From DASQHY01 sp035602605 (GTDB lineage Bacteria; Acidobacteriota; Terriglobia; Acidiferrales; UBA7541), in NCBI GenBank assembly GCA_035602605.1, contig DATNLZ010000079.1, forward strand, positions 1-64,000: a DNA stretch of 64,000 bases. Direction: 5' to 3'. Below, piece by piece: positions 54,092-61,840 of the stretch. How positions within the stretch are numbered: position 1 is the stretch's first letter; every line of letters starts with the position of its first letter. Below the pieces are notes generated by a model. It was not told the DNA's origin and made no database searches. It saw only the letters and a list, made by a program, of their open reading frames with translations. A program made the translations under genes and the position numbers.

Positions 54092-55183
54092 TTAACCACT
54101 GCGAAGCTGGATCACCTTCCCGGTGGGCATGGCCTCCGTCGCTAAGGGCGGAGCTTCTGCATAGCCGTCCATGAGGTCTTTGAGGTAGAAAACGGAAAGG
54201 CGGGCATCCGAACTGAATCGTCCGTAGTCCATTGGATTGCCGTAGACAATTTCTGCCATCTTTCGCAACGCCCTCGGTCGTTCTTGTTCCACTGCGAGGT
54301 TGCTGGGCTCATTCGTACGCCAGCCCTTAGCGGAGAGCTGTTCGAATAAGTATCTGTATTGGCGATTTGCGATGATGCCCAGGTCATGCGCTCTGCGGAT
54401 AAGAGCCTGGACCGATGCCCCCCAACGTGGTTTCAGTGGTGCGACTCTTGAAAGAGTGACGGGCGGTTCGATTTCCTTGCGCATTGCCGCCCCAGGCATG
54501 AGCAATTCCGCCGCGAAGCGGTCTGCTTGCTGATGTTCCCCGGGTCGTAGGCGCTTAAGCTCTCCATGCAGAACCAGATGGCCGAGCTCGTGCGCTACGT
54601 TGAATCGCAGTCGATCCCCCGGCTTGTTGCGACAAGCAGCGATGATGGGTCGCTTTGCGACGGTGGTCAGCCAAGTCGAGAACGCATCAATTTTCGCCAA
54701 CTCGATCGGCAGAGATAAAGCTGTCACACCAATTCGCTCCACCAAGTCTATTAGGTTGGAGATGGGCTGGTCAGCGCCGATTCCAAAGAGTTGCCGGACA
54801 TGCTGCGCAGCAACCTCGGGTGTCTGGCTCGATTTTTGTAATCTGATTGGGATTTGTGTGACAGATGCTTCCAACAGTTCGATCAATTCGAGAGAGAGCT
54901 CGGCATGTCTGCAAGCGGCTATGGTCTCGCGCCGAGTTGCTGAGGCCCTGGCGCGAAACATTAGAGTTTCGGCAGGGAAATGGAATCTTGGGTGATCAGT
55001 GAAAAATGTGAGCGGGAAACGCGTTCGATTGGCGATAGACTCAGCAACCTCTGCAGACGGCTCAAGAAGTCCCGCCTCGATGTTAGCTATCGCTGCCTGT
55101 GATCTTCCTACGAGTCTGGCAAGGTCTGTTTGTGTAAAATTGAGCAGTTCACGTGCTTGTCGTAATCTTTCGCCGGAAAACAT
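54092..55183 (-). CDS. XRE regulator with ImmA/IrrE metalloprotease domain
   Basis: A 363-residue protein. Residues ~5-60 form an XRE helix-turn-helix (RLRQARELLNFTQTDLARLVGRS). Residues ~145-240 are an ImmA/IrrE peptidase with HELGHLVLH near 197. Proteins of this type sense damage or invasion, and the peptidase can remove a repressor. Its start shares one base with the stop of the upstream 198-residue gene. It is about 210 bases upstream of the PLD-SNF2 gene on the same strand and may regulate it. Confidence 0.88.
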   Translation of the reverse strand: MFSGERLRQARELLNFTQTDLARLVGRSQAAIANIEAGLLEPSAEVAESIANRTRFPLTFFTDHPRFHFPAETLMFRARASATRRETIAACRHAELSLELIELLEASVTQIPIRLQKSSQTPEVAAQHVRQLFGIGADQPISNLIDLVERIGVTALSLPIELAKIDAFSTWLTTVAKRPIIAACRNKPGDRLRFNVAHELGHLVLHGELKRLRPGEHQQADRFAAELLMPGAAMRKEIEPPVTLSRVAPLKPRWGASVQALIRRAHDLGIIANRQYRYLFEQLSAKGWRTNEPSNLAVEQERPRALRKMAEIVYGNPMDYGRFSSDARLSVFYLKDLMDGYAEAPPLATEAMPTGKVIQLRSG

Positions 55184-55779
55184 TAGTCCTTGTTCGATAC
55201 TTTCTTCGCAGAATCTTTTCGACCGATCGGGAGATCCTGATAAGTCTTGAATGCCGGTTCCGCTTTGATTGCCTTAGTCGGATCAGAAATCGGTACGAAC
55301 CAGTGAACTTCACTTGCGCGAGTTTCTGCATCGAAATCCTTCGGGCAGACGAGCCAAAGGGTCACACCACCAGTGTGGTTAAGATTCCAAAGAATTATGA
55401 ATTTGTTGTAGGGCTCGCGATCCGAGAATTCGAGATTATATTGGTAGAAGGATTGTCTCGCCTGCGAACGGCCTGGGTCCGGGAGATTGTGATCCTCTGA
55501 TTTCCAAATTCTGACGTGCGTGTCCATGTAAAGAAAATCGAGGCCACACAAAGAGTGATTTTCGAGTGTAACTTCCTTCAGTCCCGCCTTTACAAGTCGG
55601 TCCTTGACATGCAACCGAACAAGCATCGATGCGACCGAGAGATCGGTGGCGATATGCTTGACTTCAAAGTAGTCACGCGCTTCGAAAATTCCGCTCTCGA
55701 ATCCGGCGTATAGCTCTGGGAAGATCGGAGCAAGCTTCTCCAGCGACTCTTCAGGACTTGGGACCTTTGGGAGTTTCAT
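55183..55779 (-). CDS. 198-residue partner of the XRE-ImmA gene, function unknown
   Basis: No family recognised. A soluble, mixed alpha/beta protein with charged ends (MKLPKVPSPEESLEKLAP and a Lys-rich C-terminus) and a central LENHSLCGLDFLYMDTHVRIW. The start is ATG at 55779, 12 bases after AGGAGGT. It shares one base with the XRE-ImmA start, as is common when the first protein of such a pair is the substrate or antitoxin. Expression is probably controlled at the palindrome 55781-55815. Confidence 0.55.
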   Translation of the reverse strand: MKLPKVPSPEESLEKLAPIFPELYAGFESGIFEARDYFEVKHIATDLSVASMLVRLHVKDRLVKAGLKEVTLENHSLCGLDFLYMDTHVRIWKSEDHNLPDPGRSQARQSFYQYNLEFSDREPYNKFIILWNLNHTGGVTLWLVCPKDFDAETRASEVHWFVPISDPTKAIKAEPAFKTYQDLPIGRKDSAKKVSNKD

Positions 55780-55780
55780 T

Positions 55781-55815
55781 GTAATTTCATTACCTCCTGG
55801 AGGTTATAAAATTAC
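55781..55815 (-). promoter_or_regulatory. 35-bp interrupted palindrome (operator) over the start region
   Basis: GTAATTT-cat-t-ACCTCC-t-GGAGGT-tata-AAATTAC: outer 7-base arms and inner 6-base arms are perfect, centred on 55798, with 15 of 17 positions symmetrical overall. It contains the ribosome site of the 198-residue gene (AGGAGGT on the minus strand) and overlaps its predicted -10. Likely binding site of the XRE protein; the inner arms could also sequester the ribosome site in the RNA. Confidence 0.6.
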
Positions 55816-55838
55816 CAGTGATTTACCGGCATCGTCAA
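55809..55838 (-). promoter_or_regulatory. candidate promoter of the XRE-ImmA operon
   Basis: On the minus strand, TTGACG (55838-55833) and TAATTT (55814-55809) are 18 bases apart. The -10 half lies within the outer arm of the palindrome, so repressor binding would block the polymerase. Confidence 0.4.
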
Positions 55839-56069
55839 GCCTTTTATTTTCAGCACACTGCAGTCATCTCGGCAGCTGGCCAAGTCTGAATCACAGCGGG
55901 TGGAGAGTTAGGTCGAGCGTAGTAAGGCCTGGGAAAGAGCCACAAGCCCGTGGGGGGACCCTCCGTATGGGATTGCACCTATTTGCGGTGGCACCCGCTT
56001 CCTCGACCTCAAAGCGAAATGCGGACGTCAAGCGACAGGGCGTCGGTTGGCCGCGGCGTCGGAGGTATA

Positions 56070-56097
56070 AGCTTCAAGAATTGTGGTTCTTGTAGCT
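56070..56097. terminator. hairpin 3' of the deaminase operon
   Basis: AGCTTCAAGAA (56070-56080) pairs with TTCTTGTAGCT (56087-56097) with one mismatch around a 6-base loop. It lies 7 bases beyond the 59-residue gene's stop. No T-run follows on the minus strand, so termination is uncertain; mRNA-end protection is possible. Confidence 0.35.
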
Positions 56098-56103
56098 CTT
56101 TCG

Positions 56104-56283
56104 TTATTTGCCAGCCGCAGCGGAGTTCGCCCTTGAGTCTTCATCCTTGCATTGCGCCGACGTATCTCGACTTGATTCTAGGGCCTGCTCACTCCGCTTT
56201 AAAGCCTCGCTCTTCTTCCACTCGGGCCATTCCCGCACTTGTTTACTCGCTTCCTCAAGCACCTGCTTAAATCGTTCGCTCAT
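56104..56283 (-). CDS. 59-residue protein coupled to the deaminase
   Basis: ATG at 56283 is 5 bases after the deaminase stop, with GGAGGC as ribosome site. The product begins MSERFKQVLEEASKQV and continues with REWPEWKKSEALKRSEQAL, the V-x-x-W-P-E-W-K motif of a family of small proteins often encoded beside toxin-like genes. The C-terminus is acidic then Ala-rich. Role unknown; regulator or antitoxin of the deaminase is inferred from linkage only. Confidence 0.6.
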   Translation of the reverse strand: MSERFKQVLEEASKQVREWPEWKKSEALKRSEQALESSRDTSAQCKDEDSRANSAAAGK

Positions 56284-56288
56284 TGTAA

Positions 56289-58028
56289 TTAGCCTCCATA
56301 CAAACTTTTTTGGGTCATAATGTTTCTAAGAATAGCAGTCTGTTCAAGCTCATTTTCCAAGTAGACCCGAGGATTCCCGTTGTACCTCGGATTGGCACGT
56401 AAAGGATCAAACATCAAGATTCTGCCATCGGACATCCTTTGGACCGTCGAGAACAACTTCATGTATTGCTTAGGTGCAACCCCCACGAAAGGCTCGAATT
56501 GAACTTTTTGAGCTGAGCTTTGTTCGATCGCAATCGAGTCTGGGTAAAGATCTGCTGTGCGGCTCTTAGCATATGGCTCGATATAGACAAGCCGCTTTAT
56601 ACCAGCGGCAACTATGTGACGTGCGCAGAGATGGCAAGGAAAAGTCGTGACGTACATCGTGCAGCCTGCGACAGAGACACCGCGACGAGCAGCATCAATC
56701 AATGCAGCCATTTCTGCATGGACAGCCCGACCAAACTCGATCAGATTTCGTATTTGAGCGCTCTTGGGGATTGCTGGTTGCGTCCTGTCATAAGCAAGTT
56801 CTACTAGCTGCGTCAATTCGAGAGTGCTTTTCCCAGCGTTGAGCCATTGTGCCCTCTTTAAGTAATCGAGGACCTTCTCTAGAATCTCGCGAGAAATTCC
56901 CTCTGGTGGTTTTTCTCCGGTGAGCACCAGTTCAACCAGTGCGTTAGTGGGGAGCTCCATCTTGGAAGCTTCGAGCCACCCAGCGCTCTTGAGGAGTTTT
57001 AATGTATCCGTTACGAGATTTCGAATCTGTTTATGATTCGATTCCTGATAATCGTTGCCGGATTCCTGAACGGATCTGAACTCTCGACCGTCGGGATCAT
57101 CTCCACACCAGTAAAGACCTCCACCGGCCTTGGGAACTTCATTTACTCCGACGGCGACAATATCACCTTGCCCAGTGGCAACGGCAGCGCCAACTTGTCG
57201 CCCGGGTTCCGCCGACCGCAACGCGGCGGCTTGTGCATGGAACATCCCGTACTCGTCCCTTGTCGGAGTATGGAACGTATTGCCGAAAAGCAGCTCAACA
57301 AATCGAGCTAGGGATTCACGCAAGGAATCTAAGTCAGTGGTATCGACGAAAACGTCCGCACGATGAAAAAGACCACGCACGTTCTGGCCATGAGAAATAT
57401 CGGGCTCCTCTTGATCGCGTTGAATCAGCGCTTCGGCTTTGGAGAGGTGTTTCTCGCTGGGGAAATCGTTTCTAGACTCACCGATCCTACGGGCCAGATG
57501 GTCTCGTCTTGCGTCGTGTTGGGAGTATGCCGCGACCAAAAAGAACCCATCGCCATAAACTTCTCTTAAAGTCGTTACCTCCTTAGGGTTCTTTAGAGAT
57601 TGCAGGACATAAGCCCGGCGCGGAATGATTTCCTCGAAAGTCTTTGCTATGTCGGCCGCATCTTTTCTTTCCTCCATTATGTCAATAATCGCCATCACGG
57701 CTAAAGCGTCGTCCCGACCAACGGTCTTTCTGAAGTCGTCGCCGGCAGTCATATGTTGGTTAATGTATTCGTCGACCGGCGTGGCCGGAAGATTTTTGTA
57801 CTTTGCGATTTTGTGTAACAACCTGGCCAAACGAATAGCGGTTAATGGTGGAACTGCATCTGTCGTTGATTTTGATACGCGCGCTGTTGAGTATCCGACT
57901 GCGGCGAGTGACTTCGTGAGGAACTCCGTGACTTGCCCAAGATCAGTACCGACGGCACCAACTAGGCCGATGAAAAGCTCTGGACCTAGTCGTTGCGCCT
58001 TAGGTTCAATCGTGCTCTGACCCGTCAT
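56289..58028 (-). CDS. avcD: anti-phage nucleotide deaminase AvcD/DcdV
   Basis: A 579-residue, two-domain protein. The N-terminal ~300 residues resemble the P-loop kinase-like domain of AvcD/DcdV (FIGLVGAVGTDLGQ, then VDTTDLDSLRESLARF). The C-terminal zinc deaminase has HAEMAAL near 436 and TTFPCHLCARHI near 463. Family members deaminate dCTP/dCMP during infection and starve phage of dC nucleotides. ATG 58028 is chosen because the promoter below lies upstream of it and beyond the alternative start at 58091. In other loci a small RNA (AvcI/DifV) controls it; none could be defined here. Confidence 0.88.
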   Translation of the reverse strand: MTGQSTIEPKAQRLGPELFIGLVGAVGTDLGQVTEFLTKSLAAVGYSTARVSKSTTDAVPPLTAIRLARLLHKIAKYKNLPATPVDEYINQHMTAGDDFRKTVGRDDALAVMAIIDIMEERKDAADIAKTFEEIIPRRAYVLQSLKNPKEVTTLREVYGDGFFLVAAYSQHDARRDHLARRIGESRNDFPSEKHLSKAEALIQRDQEEPDISHGQNVRGLFHRADVFVDTTDLDSLRESLARFVELLFGNTFHTPTRDEYGMFHAQAAALRSAEPGRQVGAAVATGQGDIVAVGVNEVPKAGGGLYWCGDDPDGREFRSVQESGNDYQESNHKQIRNLVTDTLKLLKSAGWLEASKMELPTNALVELVLTGEKPPEGISREILEKVLDYLKRAQWLNAGKSTLELTQLVELAYDRTQPAIPKSAQIRNLIEFGRAVHAEMAALIDAARRGVSVAGCTMYVTTFPCHLCARHIVAAGIKRLVYIEPYAKSRTADLYPDSIAIEQSSAQKVQFEPFVGVAPKQYMKLFSTVQRMSDGRILMFDPLRANPRYNGNPRVYLENELEQTAILRNIMTQKSLYGG

Positions 58029-58055
58029 CGATGGTAATCCTAGCACAGGGGCGAA

Positions 58056-58084
58056 ATAATAGCGAAGATATCTAAGGAGCCCAA
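58056..58084 (-). promoter_or_regulatory. sigma70-like promoter of avcD
   Basis: On the minus strand, TTGGGC (58084-58079) and TATTAT (58061-58056) are 17 bases apart. Transcription would start near 58048, about 20 bases before the ATG at 58028. Supports the shorter AvcD start. Confidence 0.5.
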
Positions 58085-58197
58085 CACCCATTCATGCAGA
58101 ACCAACTGCGCAAATTGATTGAGTTTTCCCTCATATCGCTTGAGTTCTTTGCCGTTCTCTGAGGCGATCTACCTAACGCAATCTCCCTTTTGTGCTC

Positions 58198-59154
58198 TCA
58201 GCAACGAAAGATCACTTGGAGGTCGTAGTTGTCCGTGTCCGGATTGTAACCGCAAATTTCAGCCACCTCGGAAACAAATCGAATTCCGGGCCGACGCTCG
58301 ATCTGAACAATGACATTGAGCGAATCGGCGATGTTGGTTTTGATAGCCCGATACGGAATCTCGATGCCGCTCTGCAAGACACAAGTTGTGAAGCGCGAAA
58401 TGCCCTGAGCAGCAGAGTTGCCGTGAACGGTCGAGAGAGTACCGCTGTGTCCCGTGTTTAGGAGTTGAAGTAGGTCGAACGCTTCGCCACTGCGAATCTC
58501 GCCCAAGATGATGCGGTCGGGCCGGTGGCGCAGTGTTGCCTTCAGAAGGTCGCGAATTGTCACTGCAGGGAAGCCGTTCTGCTCGCGGCGGGCTTCGAAT
58601 CGAAGGACATTTTCCTTCTGAATCTGTATTTCTGCTGTGTCCTCTATCAGCACAATGCGCTCATCGTTCGGAATAAACTCCGTCAATACATTGGCGAGAG
58701 TCGTCTTTCCACTTGAAGTTCCCCCACAGATGAGAATGTTCTTGCGCTGACCGACATATTCAGCCAACTGCGTAGCCAGCTCAGCCGTCAAGGTGCCCAC
58801 ATCAATAAGGTCCTTCATCTTGAACCTGCGTGAGTTGAACTTTCGGATCGTTAGGGTCACACCGTGGATGCTGCACGGTGGAATCACGGCAGCAACACGG
58901 CTGCCATCTGGCAGCCGCGAATCGAGGATTGGCTTTGCCTCCGAAATGTCGTCACCTAGTCTCCTGGCAATGTTTTTGACGGCCACGATGAGAGATTCGG
59001 GTGTAAGTTTCACTCCGGGTACCGCTTGAAGGTAGCCGGCTTTCTCAATGAAGATCCGCTCCGGCCCGTTGACCATGATTTCGCTGATGTCTGGGTCTAG
59101 GATCAGGTGCTGGATCGGACGAAGAAACGGGAGTATCAGCTCGAATCCATTCAT
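58198..59154 (-). CDS. VirB11/TrbB-like secretion ATPase
   Basis: A 318-residue traffic ATPase from the ATG at 59154, which overlaps the coupling-protein stop as ATGA. Motifs: Walker A GGTSSGKTTL near 144, the Asp box LIEDTAEI, and the His-rich and Walker B region HRPDRIILGEIRSGEAFDLL. These hexamers power pilus assembly and DNA transfer in type IV secretion. Last gene of the transfer cluster in this window; avcD begins 169 bases downstream. Confidence 0.88.
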   Translation of the reverse strand: MNGFELILPFLRPIQHLILDPDISEIMVNGPERIFIEKAGYLQAVPGVKLTPESLIVAVKNIARRLGDDISEAKPILDSRLPDGSRVAAVIPPCSIHGVTLTIRKFNSRRFKMKDLIDVGTLTAELATQLAEYVGQRKNILICGGTSSGKTTLANVLTEFIPNDERIVLIEDTAEIQIQKENVLRFEARREQNGFPAVTIRDLLKATLRHRPDRIILGEIRSGEAFDLLQLLNTGHSGTLSTVHGNSAAQGISRFTTCVLQSGIEIPYRAIKTNIADSLNVIVQIERRPGIRFVSEVAEICGYNPDTDNYDLQVIFRC

Positions 59155-61175
59155 CAGAGTTGTCCGTCGGCGAGTTGGCGAAAGTAGGATTTGTTGACAT
59201 CGTTGAGATAGGGCTTTAGATAGCAAAACATCGGCGGTAACGGGTTGAGCCCGTCGTAAGCCAAAGTGATGGATTGCGCGTTTTTCAATTCCGTAAACGT
59301 CTTCATGTCGAATCTGTAGTCCCGTTGCTGGCTGTACGTCTTCGAAGTACTGATGTGGGCTTTGTCGGCCAAGGGCTTTCCGGTCAGATAGCTAACTCTC
59401 GAATCGTGTCCACTCTCTGAGATGTTGTAGTTGACACGCCACTTTTCCTCCTGACCACACAGTTCGCTCGCAATCTTTGCGGAGAAGTCGTCCGACAGGG
59501 ACAGGAAGATTTTCGTGCGAAAGGTTTGCAGCAAAGTTCGCCAGGTTTCCCCAGGTAGGGTTGATTGCAACGAGCTGATGCTCTGTGTCGCTACGAGAGG
59601 AACGCACTTTGCTTGACGCGACAGAGAGAAGAATTTCTCGTCGCCACTCGGCTCGTTCACTCCGACTGTAGCAAGCTCTTGGTATTCATCGCAGATGAAT
59701 ACAATGGGACGCCACGGTTTGTTGGGGCTTTTCGCAATATGTGGGATTCGATTCAAGACGGCCCGTTGAAAATCCATCTTGAGCATCACGCCGATGGCTC
59801 GCGCCAATCCAGGGTTCATGCTGGCGGGAAAATTCAGGGCAATGACCTTGCCTTGCTCCAGTAAGGTTGCGATCTGAGGGAGGGGCTTTCGTCCAGTTGC
59901 CTGCGCTTCGGGCTGTCGATACAGTTCGAGAGGGGGACAGAACATGCGTTTGACGCGTGGATTGTCATCAAAGAGCGAGAGAAAAACCGAGATACCTTCG
60001 ACAACGGAGCTTTGCAGCTTCTTATCGAGATTTTTCCAATCGTCGTTGTACCAGCGCTTGACGGCGTCCAGTTGTTCCTTCCTATCCTGATCAACGCCAT
60101 TCGGACTATTTTGATGTTCGACGGTCGGCTCGATCCCAATCTTCTGCAAAACATCCCTGCCGGCGGGCGAATCCAGCACTCGGTAAAGCTGGCCGCTTTC
60201 ATCGGCCTCGAAGCCAGATTCAGCAAGTTCTCGCGCGTAGGATTGGAAGGATTCGCGGGAGACGGTGAGAAAGGATTTCCCAAGGATGTTTTCCTCGGCC
60301 TGCCGCATCTTTCTTTCGAGCACTTGTGCCGAGATGGCCGACTCATAGACATCGAAGAGGGTGACGTAGCCGAAGCCGACCTGATGCAGGATGATGATGA
60401 ACTTGACGAGGTTCGTGTACGCCTGCTGCCAAAACGGCTCCTTGCCCTTGCCAAATAGGTTGTTTAATAAGGAAGCGATTCCGTAGGCCAGCGCGTAGCC
60501 TTCGAGATCGTTGTAAAGCGGGTTGTAGGCCCATTCGGAATCCAAGCCGATTTCTATGTAGTCGTCGGCGCGGCCTCTCTTCAGCAGGATCTCTTTAAGC
60601 TTGCCGCAGAAATCGCCCTTAACCTCAAGCACCAGCGCACTCGCCTTGGCGTCCGCGTCTGCTGCCCGGTATCCCAACAATTGATCGGTGAACGGATACA
60701 TACCGCCAGCCGTCTTGCCACTACCGGTGGCACCAATCATGATCGTGCCGGTAAACAGCCCACGCTCCGGGATGATGAGCCAACTGGGATTTTCTGCAGG
60801 AATCGGTAGGCGCGGGTTGTGAATTTCACCTATGACGACGCTGAGCTGATTCCGGGATTCCACAACCGGGTAGAGCGGCAAAGGCTGCGGCTTTGGTGAC
60901 CGTCTTGGCCGCAACGTAAAGATGTAGAGCGTGGACAGCAAGAATGAATAGCCGATGTAGGGAGTTGTGAACAGCATCACATGATAGGAAGCTTTCAGCG
61001 CCGCGTAGGTCCACGGGTCTCGAAGGGCGATCAATCGAAGGAAAGATTCATTCCAGGTCTCAGGAAGGAACGAAGCAGTCACCGGCCAGGGCATCTTGAA
61101 GTACAGCGCTGTCCCGGTCACCAACGCTAACAACACTGCAAGGAAGTTTTTCGAATTGAGGACGCGTTGAATCAT
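59154..61175 (-). CDS. VirD4/TraG-like conjugative coupling ATPase
   Basis: A 673-residue protein. The first ~100 residues include membrane helices (about 10-30 and 65-90). Walker A GATGSGKTAG is near residue 146, followed by the FTsK-like motor fold; ICDEYQELA is the Walker B region, and SRQAKCVPLVATQS follows. Coupling proteins bring the relaxase-bound DNA strand to the secretion channel. Four-base overlaps with both neighbours (ATGA) place it in the transfer operon. Confidence 0.9.
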   Translation of the reverse strand: MIQRVLNSKNFLAVLLALVTGTALYFKMPWPVTASFLPETWNESFLRLIALRDPWTYAALKASYHVMLFTTPYIGYSFLLSTLYIFTLRPRRSPKPQPLPLYPVVESRNQLSVVIGEIHNPRLPIPAENPSWLIIPERGLFTGTIMIGATGSGKTAGGMYPFTDQLLGYRAADADAKASALVLEVKGDFCGKLKEILLKRGRADDYIEIGLDSEWAYNPLYNDLEGYALAYGIASLLNNLFGKGKEPFWQQAYTNLVKFIIILHQVGFGYVTLFDVYESAISAQVLERKMRQAEENILGKSFLTVSRESFQSYARELAESGFEADESGQLYRVLDSPAGRDVLQKIGIEPTVEHQNSPNGVDQDRKEQLDAVKRWYNDDWKNLDKKLQSSVVEGISVFLSLFDDNPRVKRMFCPPLELYRQPEAQATGRKPLPQIATLLEQGKVIALNFPASMNPGLARAIGVMLKMDFQRAVLNRIPHIAKSPNKPWRPIVFICDEYQELATVGVNEPSGDEKFFSLSRQAKCVPLVATQSISSLQSTLPGETWRTLLQTFRTKIFLSLSDDFSAKIASELCGQEEKWRVNYNISESGHDSRVSYLTGKPLADKAHISTSKTYSQQRDYRFDMKTFTELKNAQSITLAYDGLNPLPPMFCYLKPYLNDVNKSYFRQLADGQL

Positions 61176-61456
61176 GCTGCCGTTGGCCCTGTCCTTGTTG
61201 TGTTCTTGGGAGTTGGGCTTGTGGGTTGAGGCGCGTCAGAGGTTGCAGCCGAACCTCTATGATTCTTTTCAAGCCACTCGTTGAACTCCTTGTCTCGGCG
61301 GAAGAGACGTTTTAAGGATTCGCCAATGATGTACTCGTGCGTCGCTCCTCCGAGGAAAGCCGCATAGCGCTGAAGCATCGTGTGCGCTTCCTCGTCAAGA
61401 CGGGCCGAAACTACCTTCTTTTCATGCTTGGGTTCTACCTTTGGGATCAGGGCCAT
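61172..61456 (-). CDS. ribbon-helix-helix-like accessory transfer protein
   Basis: A 94-residue basic protein. KKVVSARLDEEAHTMLQRYAAFLG resembles a ribbon-helix-helix DNA-binding fold and is followed by helices and a Pro/Thr-rich tail. Small RHH proteins near relaxases and coupling proteins bind oriT (TraJ/MobC-like) and control transfer. It overlaps the coupling-protein start. The 18-bp inverted repeat at 61550-61626 lies about 100 bases upstream of its start and could be a target. Confidence 0.6.
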   Translation of the reverse strand: MALIPKVEPKHEKKVVSARLDEEAHTMLQRYAAFLGGATHEYIIGESLKRLFRRDKEFNEWLEKNHRGSAATSDAPQPTSPTPKNTTRTGPTAA

Positions 61457-61840
61457 CTCTTTGTCTCCTCTGCTGTTAGTGATTCAAAGTCGTTGGGTTC
61501 TCGGCTTGGAACTCTGCCGGCGACGGAACGAGGAAGTCTGCTGGGCAAGTTGGGCGGTAGCGACCCCCGGCGCCGAAGGCGTTGGGCGGCTGAAAAGCCG
61601 CTCAAAGCGGGGTCGCTACCGCCCAAAATTCGGTTTTCTCCTCGCTCCACTCCGGTGCTCCGTCGCCGGTCATCTCCTTGTTTTCTTGCCACTTCTACTT
61701 CCGGCCAACGGAAATCTGGCCGCAAATCCATGCGAAAAGCCGCTTCGGGACCTCTTGACGTCCCCGAAACATCCTTTTGTGCCGCCTCGAAAGTTTTCAC
61801 TCGTCGCTTCAATATCGTTGAATACATGGCAGTTCGCTCG
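61457..61840. other. non-coding gap in the transfer operon
   Basis: Open frames exist on both strands but none has a recognisable sequence or ribosome site. The gap contains the large inverted repeat 61550-61626. It breaks the tightly overlapping operon, so it may hold a promoter or oriT-like site. Confidence 0.5.
61550..61626. repeat. 18-bp perfect inverted repeat with nested hairpin
   Basis: TTGGGCGGTAGCGACCCC (61550-61567) is repeated in inverted form at 61609-61626. Inside, GCGGCT (61586-61591), loop GAAA, AGCCGC (61596-61601) forms a second perfect hairpin. The whole 77-bp structure resembles a REP/MITE-type element or a transfer-origin structure. Which of these cannot be told from this copy. 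Confidence 0.75.

Noticed and set aside
58029..58197. AvcI-like small RNA upstream of avcD
   Set aside because: Known AvcD loci have one, but here only 169 bases are available and no terminator-ended hairpin set separate from the promoter could be identified.
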